A DNA stretch of 64,000 nucleotides from Ferrimonas futtsuensis DSM 18154. GTDB lineage: Bacteria; Pseudomonadota; Gammaproteobacteria; Enterobacterales; Shewanellaceae. Both the position numbers and the translations under genes were made by a program. Below, one piece after another: positions 1-9,083 of this stretch (positions are counted from its first letter, which is position 1; every line of letters begins with the position of its first letter). The notes under the pieces were generated by a model. That model had not been told where the DNA came from. It saw only the letters and a list, made by a program, of their open reading frames with translations, and did no database searches. The stretch covers positions 124,001-188,000 of the forward strand of contig NZ_AUGL01000008.1 of assembly GCF_000422645.1 (NCBI RefSeq), written 5' to 3'.

Positions 1-271
1 GGGTGAAGCGCACGCAAGTGTAGTGGTCCTTGAGGTAGTCCACCTGCTTGTCCCACATCTCCAGGCTGTCGGGGTAGCCGTGGATCAGCACCAGGGTCTG
101 CGGTCCATTGCCCTCAATCTGGACTTCCAGGTTGTTGACGATCTCCGGTAACTTGGCCTGGAACGCCTCGTCGGGCATGGGACCGTTGGTGGAGAACGAA
201 TAGAGCATGTACAGAACGGGAGAGAGTAATACCAGTACTGCTATCACAGCGGTCACGAAGACTTTCTTCAT
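1..271 (-). CDS. alpha/beta hydrolase, 3' end outside window
   Basis: Partial gene; the first 90 codons are inside the window. The ATG at 271 follows a GGAAG ribosome site. The protein opens with a signal-anchor-like hydrophobic stretch (MKKVFVTAVIAVLVLLSP), so it is probably membrane-anchored or periplasmic. About 60 residues in, it shows LVLIHGYPDSLEMWDKQ, the HG oxyanion-hole motif and following loop typical of alpha/beta hydrolase-fold enzymes. The nucleophile and the remaining triad residues lie beyond the window edge, so the substrate cannot be inferred. Confidence 0.75.
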   Translation of the reverse strand, partial: MKKVFVTAVIAVLVLLSPVLYMLYSFSTNGPMPDEAFQAKLPEIVNNLEVQIEGNGPQTLVLIHGYPDSLEMWDKQVDYLKDHYTCVRFT

Positions 272-681
272 ATTGCTTCCTTTCCTGCGTTTTCTTTGTG
301 AGTTGAACGTACTCCTCTTCGACATAGAGGAATCTCTGTGTTGTCCGACTTTCGGTACTCCCCGCAGCCGCCTGACAGTCGCGAGTGCCAACCCTTAGGG
401 CAGCGGCCGTGTCATCCTCATGGCAATATCTGAATTAGAGTAATTGCTCTAGTTTAGTATGGCCGGGAATGTAACTAATGATCAACACTTTTTGCTAAAG
501 AGCGATCGCCCGCTCGCGCCCAGGCGGCCGGAGTCGAATTAGAGTTGTTACAAAAGGGGTCACTTTTCCGCGGTGTTTATACCGACTGTTCTGATACTCT
601 TGTGGTTTAGCCTAATCTTCTGAGTAAACAAGAGATCTGCCTTGAGATTGCCAGAGGAAGCATTGCCAAAAGGAGCTGAAT
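272..681. other. intergenic region, no gene recognised
   Basis: About 410 bases between two divergent genes. No open frame with coding character was seen. AT-rich patches near 425-470 and 535-600 probably hold promoters, but no pair of -35/-10 boxes stood out enough to call. Confidence 0.4.
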
Positions 682-1107
682 GTGACCCACAGTAAGGAAG
701 CGAAGGCCCTGGTGGCCAGTATGGCGATCACCGTGTTCTACGCCATCTACCGGTTGTTCAATACCCTGATGTTTTCCGATTGGACCAATGGCGCCGAACT
801 GACCGGTTTTGTTGCCATCTGCCTGTTGTCCCTGGCCGGGGCCTATGGCGGCTATCAGATGTTGTCGCGCCGACGCTTTCCCTTCGTGCTGGTGAGCCTG
901 TTCTGGGCGGCGCAGTCCTTCTATCTGCACGGCACTTTCGGGGCGTGGGACCTGGGCGAGACCCCCATGCTGGGTTTGGCAGCCAGTCCCGAGGCCACCT
1001 CCATCACCGTCAGGTTGCTTCCCCTGGCGATGTACATTGTGGTGACTGTATTGTGGCTGACCCAGAGGCATCTGACCGTCTCATCCACCGCCGAGCACTC
1101 CTCCTAG
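682..1107 (+). CDS. small integral membrane protein
   Basis: A 141-residue hydrophobic protein that I do not recognise as a named family. Four hydrophobic segments are visible, roughly at residues 8-28, 38-58, 67-85 and 108-128, so it should lie in the inner membrane. The start is GTG at 682, with an AGGAG ribosome site a few bases upstream. No catalytic motif or paired charged residues point to a transporter or enzyme. It appears to be transcribed alone; a hairpin follows the stop. Function unknown. Confidence 0.6.
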   Translation: MTHSKEAKALVASMAITVFYAIYRLFNTLMFSDWTNGAELTGFVAICLLSLAGAYGGYQMLSRRRFPFVLVSLFWAAQSFYLHGTFGAWDLGETPMLGLAASPEATSITVRLLPLAMYIVVTVLWLTQRHLTVSSTAEHSS

Positions 1108-1118
1108 ACTGTCCATCG

Positions 1119-1153
1119 GCTGAGTGCTTCTGGCGCTGCAGAAGTGCTCAGCT
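1119..1153 (+). terminator. stem-loop after small membrane protein
   Basis: Imperfect inverted repeat GCTGAGTGCTTCTG / CAGAAGTGCTCAGC around a short loop, just after the stop at 1107. It lacks a clean T run, so termination is only suggested. Confidence 0.35.
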
Positions 1154-1354
1154 AGGCCTGGCGGGTCAGCCTAAATCTCCCCCCTTGCTCCTCCTCGCTT
1201 TTCCCTTCTCTATCCTTTCTCACCCTCTTAATCGATAAATGAGTTTGTATTGATAGTTTGCAACCGCTTTTGTTGGTGACCGGTCTGGGGCACTATAGCT
1301 CCATCGACGCAGCGGGCGTCACCATTTAAACCTTGCGAATAAGAGAGATACGAC

Positions 1355-1912
1355 ATGATCAACACTCAGATTAAGCCTTTCAAAGCCACCGCCTTCAAAC
1401 AGGGCGAGTTTGTCGAGATCACCGAGCAGGATGTGAAGGGCAAGTGGGCGGTGTTCTTCTTCTACCCTGCGGATTTCACCTTCGTCTGCCCCACCGAGCT
1501 GGGTGATCTGGCGGACCACTACCAAGAGCTGCAGCGCCGTGGCGTCGAGGTGTTCTCCGTGTCCACCGACACCCACTTCACCCACAAGGCCTGGCACGAC
1601 AGCTCCGACACCATCGGCAAGATCAACTACTTCATGGTGGGCGACCAGACCGGCACCATCACCAACAACTTTAACGTGATGCGTGAAGGCCAGGGCCTGG
1701 CAGACCGCGCCACCTTCCTGATTGACCCTGAGGGCGTCATCCAGGCGATGGAGATCACCGCCGAAGGCATCGGCCGCGACGCGGAAGACCTGATGCGCAA
1801 GGTGAAAGCGGCCCAGTATGTGGCCAACAACCCAGGTGAAGTGTGCCCGGCCAAGTGGAAAGAGGGTGAACAGACTCTGGCCCCTTCCCTGGACCTGGTC
1901 GGCAAGATCTAA
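1355..1912 (+). CDS. ahpC: alkyl hydroperoxide reductase subunit C (peroxiredoxin)
   Basis: Typical 2-Cys peroxiredoxin of 185 residues, the usual AhpC length. It reduces hydrogen peroxide, organic hydroperoxides and peroxynitrite in the cytoplasm, and is recycled by AhpF, encoded just downstream. The peroxidatic cysteine sits in the FVCPTEL motif near residue 47, and the resolving cysteine near residue 168 in GEVCPAKW. The ATG at 1355 has an AAGAGAGA ribosome site. A hairpin separates it from ahpF, which could keep AhpC in molar excess. OxyR control is usual for this family, but no convincing OxyR site was identified here. Confidence 0.97.
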   Translation: MINTQIKPFKATAFKQGEFVEITEQDVKGKWAVFFFYPADFTFVCPTELGDLADHYQELQRRGVEVFSVSTDTHFTHKAWHDSSDTIGKINYFMVGDQTGTITNNFNVMREGQGLADRATFLIDPEGVIQAMEITAEGIGRDAEDLMRKVKAAQYVANNPGEVCPAKWKEGEQTLAPSLDLVGKI

Positions 1913-1940
1913 TCTCTGCCGGGGTCTCTCCCCAGTGCCT

Positions 1941-1962
1941 CCCGCCGCCCTGGTGCGGCGGG
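1941..1962 (+). promoter_or_regulatory. intercistronic stem-loop between ahpC and ahpF
   Basis: Perfect 8-bp stem CCCGCCGC/GCGGCGGG with a 6-base loop and no T run, 29 bases after the ahpC stop. It could stabilise the ahpC 3' end or attenuate transcription into ahpF. Confidence 0.5.
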
Positions 1963-2024
1963 GTGGTCACCGGCCACCACTTCACTCCCATCATCGACCA
2001 CCACTGAAATTCTGAGGTTCCACC

Positions 2025-3617
2025 ATGTTAGACCACGCGATGAAGCAGCAATTACACTCTTACTTGTCCAACCTGAAGTCCGATGTGCAGCTGCGCCTGA
2101 GCCTGGATGACAGCGACACCGGCAGCAAGCTGGCGGCGCTGGCGGCGGACATCGCCTCCCTCAGTGACCGCATCAGCGTGGTGCGGGATGACCGCCACAG
2201 CGAGCGCAAGCCATTGATGCTGGTGGAGAACCTGGAGAAGGGCACCGCCATCGGCTTTGCCGGTCTGCCCATGGGCCATGAGTTTACCTCCCTGGTGTTG
2301 GCGCTGCTGCACAGCGGTGGTCATCCCATCAAGCTGGAGCCGCAGACCATAGAACAGATTGCGGCCCTGGATGCCCCGCTCAAGGTGGAGATCTTTATCT
2401 CCCTCTCCTGCCAGAACTGCCCCGAGGTGGTGCAGGCGTTCAACATGATGGCGGCCATTAACCCGCTGGTGTCGGTCACCATGATCGACGGCGCCGCCTT
2501 CCAGGACGAGGTGAAGTCCCGCGACATCCTGGCGGTACCCAGTGTGTTCGTGAACGGCGAGCTCTTCGGGCAGGGGCGTATGTCCCTGACGGAGATCCTC
2601 GGCAAGGTGGACAGCGGCGCTGCCGAGAAGCAGGCGGCCAGGCTCAACCAGCAGCCGCCCTTCGATGTGCTGGTGGTGGGCGGCGGACCTGCAGGCTCTT
2701 CCGCCGCCATCTACGCGGCCCGTAAGGGCATTCGGACCGGGGTGGTGGCCGAGCGCTTCGGCGGTCAGGTGCAGGACACCATGGCCATCGAGAACTTCAT
2801 CTCGGTCAAGGCCACCACAGGCCCGAAACTGGTGGCCAGTCTGGAGGAGCACGTCAAGGAGTACGGGGTGGAGATCATCACCGAGCAGCGTGCGGCCAAT
2901 CTTGTCGGCGCCGAGGAGAGCGGTGACGGCTACATCCATGTGGAGCTGGAGAGCGGCGCGGTGCTCAGGGCCCGCAGCGTCATCACCAGCACAGGAGCCC
3001 GCTGGCGTGAGATGAAGGTGCCCGGTGAGCAGGAGTACCGCAATAAGGGAGTGGCCTACTGCCCCCACTGCGACGGTCCGCTGTTCAAGGGCAAGCGGAC
3101 TGCGGTGATCGGCGGAGGTAACTCCGGCATCGAAGCGGCCATCGATTTGGCCGGCATCGTCGACCATGTCACTGTGCTGGAGTTTGCCGATACCCTGAGA
3201 GCCGACCAGGTGCTGATCGATAAGGCCAATGCCACCGCCAACATCGACATCATCACCCTGGCCCAGACCACTCGGGTACTGGGCGACGGCACTCGGGTCA
3301 CCGGTCTGGAGTACCAGGACCGCAGCAGCGGAGAGCTGCACCGGCTGGCGCTGGCGGGGATCTTCGTTCAGATTGGCCTGGTGCCCAACAGCGAATGGTT
3401 GAAGGACAGCAAGGTGGTCCTGTCCCAGCGCGGTGAGGTTGAGGTGGATGCCCACGGTGCCACCAGCCTGGCGGGGGTGTTTGCCGCCGGTGACGTGACC
3501 ACCGTGCCCTACAAGCAGATCATCATCGCCATGGGCGAGGGGGCCAAGGCCAGCCTGGGGGCGTTCGATTACCTGATTCGCACTCCGGTCCCCGCCAAGC
3601 AGACTCAGGCCGCCTGA
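2025..3617 (+). CDS. ahpF: alkyl hydroperoxide reductase subunit F
   Basis: 530-residue NAD(P)H-dependent flavoprotein disulfide reductase that transfers electrons to AhpC. The N-terminal double-thioredoxin-like domain carries the redox pair C129-Q-N-C132. It is followed by the FAD-binding GGGPAG at 219-224, the thioredoxin-reductase-type active site CPHC at 346-349 and the nucleotide-binding GGGNSG at 363-368. All redox centres are present and the length matches AhpF. It lies 112 bases after ahpC on the same strand and ends in a strong terminator, so the two form one operon. Confidence 0.97.
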   Translation: MLDHAMKQQLHSYLSNLKSDVQLRLSLDDSDTGSKLAALAADIASLSDRISVVRDDRHSERKPLMLVENLEKGTAIGFAGLPMGHEFTSLVLALLHSGGHPIKLEPQTIEQIAALDAPLKVEIFISLSCQNCPEVVQAFNMMAAINPLVSVTMIDGAAFQDEVKSRDILAVPSVFVNGELFGQGRMSLTEILGKVDSGAAEKQAARLNQQPPFDVLVVGGGPAGSSAAIYAARKGIRTGVVAERFGGQVQDTMAIENFISVKATTGPKLVASLEEHVKEYGVEIITEQRAANLVGAEESGDGYIHVELESGAVLRARSVITSTGARWREMKVPGEQEYRNKGVAYCPHCDGPLFKGKRTAVIGGGNSGIEAAIDLAGIVDHVTVLEFADTLRADQVLIDKANATANIDIITLAQTTRVLGDGTRVTGLEYQDRSSGELHRLALAGIFVQIGLVPNSEWLKDSKVVLSQRGEVEVDAHGATSLAGVFAAGDVTTVPYKQIIIAMGEGAKASLGAFDYLIRTPVPAKQTQAA

Positions 3618-3638
3618 CCGCCACCATAGCCAAGTTTC

Positions 3639-3671
3639 AATGCCAGTCAGTGCCGCTGACTGGCATTTTTT
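3639..3671 (+). terminator. rho-independent terminator after ahpF
   Basis: Stem TGCCAGTCAG/CTGACTGGCA with a 5-base loop, followed by a T run. The flanking A and T bases extend the stem. It also faces the 3' end of the convergent gene to the right and may serve both. Confidence 0.85.
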
Positions 3672-3677
3672 ATGGGC

Positions 3678-6503
3678 TTACCTCACCATGCTGCTCAACT
3701 GGCTCAGCAGTATCTCCTTGGTGTTGGTCAGGCTTTGCAGGGCGGCGTCGAGTCGGGCGCTCTGGCCCTTGTGTCTGGCGTCATTCACCTGGTTGGCGTA
3801 GCGCTGCAGCTCCGCATAGTGGTGTTCCAGAGACTGGTAGTCGGCGTGACCGGCGTACAGCTGCTTGGCCTCACCGAGCAGCCACTGGCCGAAGCGGCAG
3901 TCATGGCCTCCCAGAGCGGGCGGATGGGGGCGCCTATCCTCAAGGAACCACTGCAGCTCGTTGTACCAGGAGCGGATCTCCACCATGGAGATGACGATGG
4001 AGAGCCGGGTTGGATCCAGTGAGCGGGTGCTCAACCAGCTGGCGGGGGGCGTCCAGTTGGCCAGCCAGTCGGGGATCTCGCCACCGGACATGGGTTGGGC
4101 GATGAAAAAGCCCTGTGCGTGTTCGCAGCCCAGCCAAAGCAGCAGCTTGCCATGCTCTTCCGAGGTGATGCCCTCGGCAATCACCTGCTGGCGGAAGGCC
4201 AGGGACATCGCCAGTATGCTCTGGACGATGGCCAGATCCACCGGATCCTGCATGATGTCGCGAATGAAGCTGCGGTCCACCTTGAGCTGGGTGGCGGGCA
4301 GCTGCTTGAGGTAGGAGAGGGTGGAGTAGCCGGTGCCAAAATCGTCCAGGGCGAAGCGAATCCCCATCTGCTGGCAGGACTGCATCACCTTGGAGACCTC
4401 ATCAATCTTACGAATGGCGTTGGTCTCGAGAATCTCGAATTCGATGGAGTCTGTGGTGACCGACTGATGACGGGCCTTGATGGACTCGATCAGTTTGATG
4501 AAGTCCGGCGATTGCAGCTGCCGGGCACCGATGTTGATGCTGATTGGGGTGGAGAACCCCTGACTCTGCCAGATCTCCAGTTGCTTCATCGCCTCATTGA
4601 TCACCCATTCGCCAATCTGGGCATAGACCGAGTGTTCGTGCACCAGGGGCAGGAAGTGATTGGGTTCCAGCAGGCCCCGCTCCGGATGTTGCCAGCGCAG
4701 CAGCGCCTCGACCCCAATCAAGGTTCCCCGGGCCATGTTGACCTTGGGTTGGTAATGGAGAATGAACTCGTCACGTTGCAGGGCCTGGGCGATGCGCTGC
4801 ACCGCCTTGTGGTGTTTGCCCAGGTTATCGGCGTGTTCGTGGTCGTAGAAGCTGTAGCGGTTTTTTCCGGCCAGCTTACTGAGGTACATCGCCTGGTCGG
4901 ACTGGCGCAGCAGCTGTTCCACCGTAGTTTCCGACCGCTGGGGATAGAGGGTGACCCCGATGCTGGTGGACACGCTCAAGGAGTGAGAGTTCACCCGGAT
5001 CGGGGTGGCGGCGGCGATCAGCAGGCGGTCGAGCAAGGCTTTCCCTTCATCCAGAGGAGGGAAGTCATTGAGGATCGCCACGAACTCATCACCGCCGAGA
5101 CGGGCTATGGTGTCCTCCCCGCGGATGGCGGTCAGCAGGTTCGAGGCAACCTGCACCAGGACCTTGTCACCCACATCGTGGCCGTGCTCATCGTTGATCT
5201 GCTTGAAGCCGTCCAGGTCCATAAACACCACGGCAAACTGGGTGGAGTGTCGCTGGGCGTAGGCCAGGGCCTGTTGCAGTCGGTCCAGCAGCAGCGCCCG
5301 GTTGGGCAGGTTGGTGAGGTTGTCGTAATGGGCGATGCGCTCCAGTTCGAGTTGCTGCTCCTTGAATTTGGTGATGTTGCGGCACACCCCTATCCAGCGA
5401 TGGGGCCGACCAGTGCCGTCGATGATGGGCAGGGCGCGGTCACTCCAGTACTGATAGCTGCCATCTTTGGCGCGGATGCGGTACTCGTAGTTGAGCTCCT
5501 GGGTGGAGACCCGGTGCAGCTCCACCGCATCACTCAGTGCCTGACGGTCCTCTTCGTGAATCAGGTTGAGCCAGGCCTCGATGTTCTCTGAGATCTCGCC
5601 CGGCTTGAAGCCAAGGAAGCCATCGATGTTGCCGAACCATTGCAATTTGTCGGTGGCCACATCCCATTCGTAGATGAGGTCATAGGCCACCTGTCCGGCC
5701 ACCTGCAGCCGGGCTTCGCTGTCCTTCAGTGCCTGTTGATGATGCTTGCGCTCGGTGATGTCCATGGTCAGGCCGCGCATCAGAATGGCCCGGCCCCGTT
5801 CGTCCCGTTCGGCGTCGCCTATGGTGTGCATCCAGCGTACGCTGCCGTCGGCCAGCAACAGCCGATACTCCAGGTTGTGCTCCTTGCCATCCTCGATGCA
5901 GGCCCTGACATCTTCACGCCAGGCCGGCAGATCCTCCGGGTGGATGGAGGCGGCGACAGTCTCCAGTTTGCCGTCGAAACTGCCCCGCGGCATGCCCCAG
6001 ATCTGCTCCATCTTCTCGGACCAGAACACCTCGTCGGTGATAAGGTCAAACTCCCAGGAGCCTGTGTTGGTGACCTTGAGGGTCTGGCGGTAGTGAGCCT
6101 CTTTCCTCTGCAGGTCATCTCGTATGCGGTGAAGTTCGGTGGTGTCCTGAATCACCACCGCAAAGTACTTGGGGGTGCCATTGGGGCCGCGTACCAGCGA
6201 GGCAGTCAGGGAGACCCAGACGACATTGCCGGATTTCTGGATGTAGCGCTTGTCCATGGTGTAGGACTGGGTGTCGCCGGCGAGCGCCTGCTGCTGGAGC
6301 TGCAGGTTGATCTCGAGATCGTCCGGATGGGTGACATCACTGAAGCTGAGGCGCAGCAGCTCCTCTTCGGAGTAGCCGAGGATCTGGCACATCTTCTCGT
6401 TGACCTCAAGCCACATGCCATCGGGTGCGATGCGAGCGATGCCCACCGCCGCCTGATGGAAGATGGCCTGATAGCGTTGGTCTGAGTCCGTTGTTCTGGT
6501 CAT
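3678..6503 (-). CDS. PAS-PAS-PAS-GGDEF-EAL-CZB cyclic-di-GMP signalling protein
   Basis: 941 residues without clear membrane segments, so probably cytoplasmic. Three PAS/PAC sensor modules span about 8-125, 140-255 and 265-385. A GGDEF diguanylate cyclase domain follows, with an intact GGDEF signature at 470-474 and an inhibitory I-site RxxD at 461-464. An EAL phosphodiesterase domain has E599-A-L and a DDFGTGYS motif near 720. The C-terminal 100 residues contain HDCRFGQW (H867, C869) and later histidines, as in CZB zinc-binding domains. The first histidine expected of a CZB appears to be replaced. Both catalytic signatures are intact, so the net activity cannot be told from sequence. The gene stands alone. 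Confidence 0.93.
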   Translation of the reverse strand: MTRTTDSDQRYQAIFHQAAVGIARIAPDGMWLEVNEKMCQILGYSEEELLRLSFSDVTHPDDLEINLQLQQQALAGDTQSYTMDKRYIQKSGNVVWVSLTASLVRGPNGTPKYFAVVIQDTTELHRIRDDLQRKEAHYRQTLKVTNTGSWEFDLITDEVFWSEKMEQIWGMPRGSFDGKLETVAASIHPEDLPAWREDVRACIEDGKEHNLEYRLLLADGSVRWMHTIGDAERDERGRAILMRGLTMDITERKHHQQALKDSEARLQVAGQVAYDLIYEWDVATDKLQWFGNIDGFLGFKPGEISENIEAWLNLIHEEDRQALSDAVELHRVSTQELNYEYRIRAKDGSYQYWSDRALPIIDGTGRPHRWIGVCRNITKFKEQQLELERIAHYDNLTNLPNRALLLDRLQQALAYAQRHSTQFAVVFMDLDGFKQINDEHGHDVGDKVLVQVASNLLTAIRGEDTIARLGGDEFVAILNDFPPLDEGKALLDRLLIAAATPIRVNSHSLSVSTSIGVTLYPQRSETTVEQLLRQSDQAMYLSKLAGKNRYSFYDHEHADNLGKHHKAVQRIAQALQRDEFILHYQPKVNMARGTLIGVEALLRWQHPERGLLEPNHFLPLVHEHSVYAQIGEWVINEAMKQLEIWQSQGFSTPISINIGARQLQSPDFIKLIESIKARHQSVTTDSIEFEILETNAIRKIDEVSKVMQSCQQMGIRFALDDFGTGYSTLSYLKQLPATQLKVDRSFIRDIMQDPVDLAIVQSILAMSLAFRQQVIAEGITSEEHGKLLLWLGCEHAQGFFIAQPMSGGEIPDWLANWTPPASWLSTRSLDPTRLSIVISMVEIRSWYNELQWFLEDRRPHPPALGGHDCRFGQWLLGEAKQLYAGHADYQSLEHHYAELQRYANQVNDARHKGQSARLDAALQSLTNTKEILLSQLSSMVR

Positions 6504-6667
6504 GTCTCAGGTTTGGCCAGGGTTGATTGTTGTGCCCGGATTGGGATGGCTGTATGTGATGGTCAGGCTATCTGGAGCAACTTGGAAATAACTATAGTTT
6601 TGACTGGCGCGGTTTGCCGTTTACCCCGGCTTTAATCGGCCAGGCGACGGCGGTGTTGGAGAGGAAG

Positions 6668-6694
6668 AAGCGAAGAGAGGCCGCAGCCTCTCTT
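6668..6694 (-). terminator. stem-loop terminator after secreted hydrolase gene
   Basis: Stem AAGAGAGGC/GCCTCTCTT with a CGCA loop, just beyond the stop of the leftward gene. The downstream tract on the minus strand is T-rich but interrupted. Confidence 0.55.
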
Positions 6695-6716
6695 AATGAG
6701 ATGCGCTATCAGGCGC

Positions 6717-8045
6717 TTACTCCACTGAGTAGAGGGCATTGCCCTGACCATCGTCGCTGACTGTCAGGGTGAAGGCGCTGTTGGGGGCATCGTTTCCGGC
6801 GCTGCCCCTGTCATCGATCAGGCTTATCTGGCGCGGGCCGAAGGTGGTGCCGTTGCCCAGGTAGAGGGTGACGCTGGCGGTTTCCGGCCCACGGCCATTG
6901 AAGTAGTTCACGCCCACTCGATAGCTGCCTTCGCTGACGTCATTGCAGGCCACATAGTAGTTCTCCGGGCCAAAGCCATTGGTGTCATCCACATCCAGGG
7001 TACCGTCGTTGCCCTGTGGGTTGCGGTAGTACACATGGGCGCCGCCGGGCTCAAACACATGCAGGTCCACATCGGGCTGGTCTCCCCAGGTAAGGGTGGC
7101 GCGAATGGCGCCTTCCCCGGCGATGAGTTCGGGATACTCCAGGCTGTTGGCCAGCTGCAGGATGCCGCTGTCGATGCGTTCACGGGATTTCAGCCTGCCG
7201 TCCAGATAGCTCTCCAGGAAGCCGTGGTTGAGGAAGTCCCTGTGGTCATTCAGTACGCCAGGATCGTTGTCTATGTTGGCGGGCAGCACGGTCTCGGTCA
7301 CCCTCAGCAACTGAATCACCCGGTCATCGTCGGCGGTGACATAGCTGGCGCCGTTGACGGTCTCCGCCGCCGGTGAGGCCACCCCAAAGTAGCCGATGCT
7401 CTGCCTGTGATTTGGCAGCATGTCGATCACCCGGGCAACCGAGGTGTTGGTAAACAGGTTGCCCTGGCTGTGGGCGACAATCAGTACCCGCTTGCCGTTG
7501 AGCATGGCATCGGCGTACAGGCCGCTGTGAAGGTCGTTGACCCGGTTCAGATCCTTCATGGCGTCGGCGGAGATCTGCGCCATGGTGTCGGCCAACTCGT
7601 CGAGCAGTTCATCGGTCAGGGCGGCGGCCAGCAGGTAGCCGTCGGTCACGGCGATGGCCACGGTCTGGCGAATGGCGTCGTTGGTCAGGCCCGCCTGCAG
7701 CATGTCGTACACCATGTAGGCGATGCTGCCGTCCGGATCCTCATGCATTTTTTGCTGGAACACCTGAATCACATCCGTGGTAAACCCCTGGCTGAGGTTG
7801 TAGGCCGGGAAGAACTGATAGGCGCTGTTCTCCTCCAGCGCTTCCAGTGGACCCTTGTATTCCCTGCGCAAGGTATCGCTGGCGATCAGGGCGTCGGCGT
7901 ACTTGGTGTTGATGCCGTTGGCAAAGTAGACCTGGGTCTGCTTGCTGCCCTGATCCGGAAAGGTGCAACCACTCAGGCTGGCCTCGGCGGCAGGGGCCAG
8001 AGTCAGGGCGCTGAGGATCCCCAGTGCAATGGTGCTGTGCTTCAT
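6717..8045 (-). CDS. secreted serine hydrolase with C-terminal YfaP/DUF2135-like domain
   Basis: 442 residues from the ATG at 8045, chosen because AGGAG lies 9 bases upstream; a second ATG two codons earlier is too close to it. A signal peptide (MKHSTIALGILSALTLAPAAEA) predicts export. The nucleophile motif AHSQGN lies mid-protein, as in alpha/beta hydrolases and lipases. The last 120 residues (TWGDQPDVDLHV, then PQG and GFGPENYY) resemble the DUF2135/YfaP beta-sandwich fold. It begins 13 bases after the lipoprotein gene stop, so the two are almost certainly co-transcribed. Substrate unknown. Confidence 0.75.
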   Translation of the reverse strand: MKHSTIALGILSALTLAPAAEASLSGCTFPDQGSKQTQVYFANGINTKYADALIASDTLRREYKGPLEALEENSAYQFFPAYNLSQGFTTDVIQVFQQKMHEDPDGSIAYMVYDMLQAGLTNDAIRQTVAIAVTDGYLLAAALTDELLDELADTMAQISADAMKDLNRVNDLHSGLYADAMLNGKRVLIVAHSQGNLFTNTSVARVIDMLPNHRQSIGYFGVASPAAETVNGASYVTADDDRVIQLLRVTETVLPANIDNDPGVLNDHRDFLNHGFLESYLDGRLKSRERIDSGILQLANSLEYPELIAGEGAIRATLTWGDQPDVDLHVFEPGGAHVYYRNPQGNDGTLDVDDTNGFGPENYYVACNDVSEGSYRVGVNYFNGRGPETASVTLYLGNGTTFGPRQISLIDDRGSAGNDAPNSAFTLTVSDDGQGNALYSVE

Positions 8046-8058
8046 CGTCATGGTCTCC

Positions 8059-8895
8059 TTACTCCTGAGGCAGTTGGCAGTCGAGGTTGGCGGGGTCATA
8101 GCTGTTGCCCACGGTGCCGCTGCGGGAGCGGTCGAAGGCGTCATAGGCCTGCTGGCGCTCACGGGTATTGAGCATCAGCGCCCGAATGACGGCGGCCTTC
8201 TGGCTGGCCTCCATGCCGTACTCATTCACGAAGCAGGCGCTCATCTTGGCCAGCTCGTTGGCGGCCAGGGTCTGTTTGACGTCATCCCCTTCGGTGCCGG
8301 AAGCGATCACTTCGGCGTATTTGGCGGCGCCCATGCGAGCCAGTTCCCGCTCTGGCCGGGAGAGGGGGTAGAGCTCGAGAATCTTGATCTCCACATCGTC
8401 CCGAACGCCGTCACTGTCTGCGTCCACCCCGGCGACCTCCTGATCGGGATCGTCAGGCATCTGTGGCAGCTTGTCTTTGTCCAGCTCCTCCAAGGTGAGG
8501 AGGAGGGCGTGTTGGTCTTTGGCGCCCTGGTCATCCACCACGGTGATGGCTATTTCAATTTCGGTATCCTCGGCCAGTTCACCCACCCTGAGGGTGGCGG
8601 TCTCGCCATTGGGAAGCAGTGAGATCTGGCCTTGGTCATAGCCGCCCAGATTCAGCTGCCATTGGTAGCTGACGATGCCGCCATCGGCGTCGCTGGAGGC
8701 TTCGGCGCTGAGCAGCACATCGGCGCGCTCGGTGGTCGAGGCCGGGCCGTCCAGTTGTGCCACAGGAATCAGATTGACCTCTGGCTGGGGGGCTGGACTG
8801 CTGTCGGAGTCGGAGCCGCCGCAGGCGGAGAGCATCCCCACCAGGCTCAGGGCGAGCAGGTGGCGTCGCGTCGTGGATTGGGTCATAGAGTGCAT
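8059..8895 (-). CDS. lipoprotein with PKD-like and calcium-repeat segments
   Basis: 278 residues from the ATG at 8895, which has an AAGGAAG ribosome site; the open frame extends further upstream without one. The lipobox LSAC is near residue 25 and a GGSDSDSS linker follows. Next comes a PKD/Ig-like module (SSDADGGIVSYQWQL) and then an acidic DADSDGVRDDVE repeat like thrombospondin type-3 calcium loops. The C-terminal helical region is not recognised. It is the first gene of a two-gene operon with the exported hydrolase and may anchor or assist it at the envelope. That partnership is inferred only from the neighbourhood. Confidence 0.65.
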   Translation of the reverse strand: MHSMTQSTTRRHLLALSLVGMLSACGGSDSDSSPAPQPEVNLIPVAQLDGPASTTERADVLLSAEASSDADGGIVSYQWQLNLGGYDQGQISLLPNGETATLRVGELAEDTEIEIAITVVDDQGAKDQHALLLTLEELDKDKLPQMPDDPDQEVAGVDADSDGVRDDVEIKILELYPLSRPERELARMGAAKYAEVIASGTEGDDVKQTLAANELAKMSACFVNEYGMEASQKAAVIRALMLNTRERQQAYDAFDRSRSGTVGNSYDPANLDCQLPQE

Positions 8896-9083
8896 ATGGC
8901 TTCCTTGTGTCGATTCAACGGGGCATGGCCCTAAGTTATTGTTTCGTTGGGTTGAATCTAAGGAAGTCGCCACAAAGCATCTACGAGAAAAGCGGGCGCT
9001 TTTCTCGGTGATCCCAGGTGGGGTGGTGTTAAGGGGAAGGCCGGTCACCCCAGGGGGGAGCGACCTCAGGGCGGGGTGACGGG

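Noticed and set aside
1240-1300. OxyR site upstream of ahpC
   Set aside because: Only scattered ATAG/CTAT-like bases were seen, without the spaced tetranucleotide pattern.
4095-5591. 498-codon plus-strand frame over the GGDEF-EAL gene
   Set aside because: It is the GC-rich antisense shadow of a gene with intact domain motifs.
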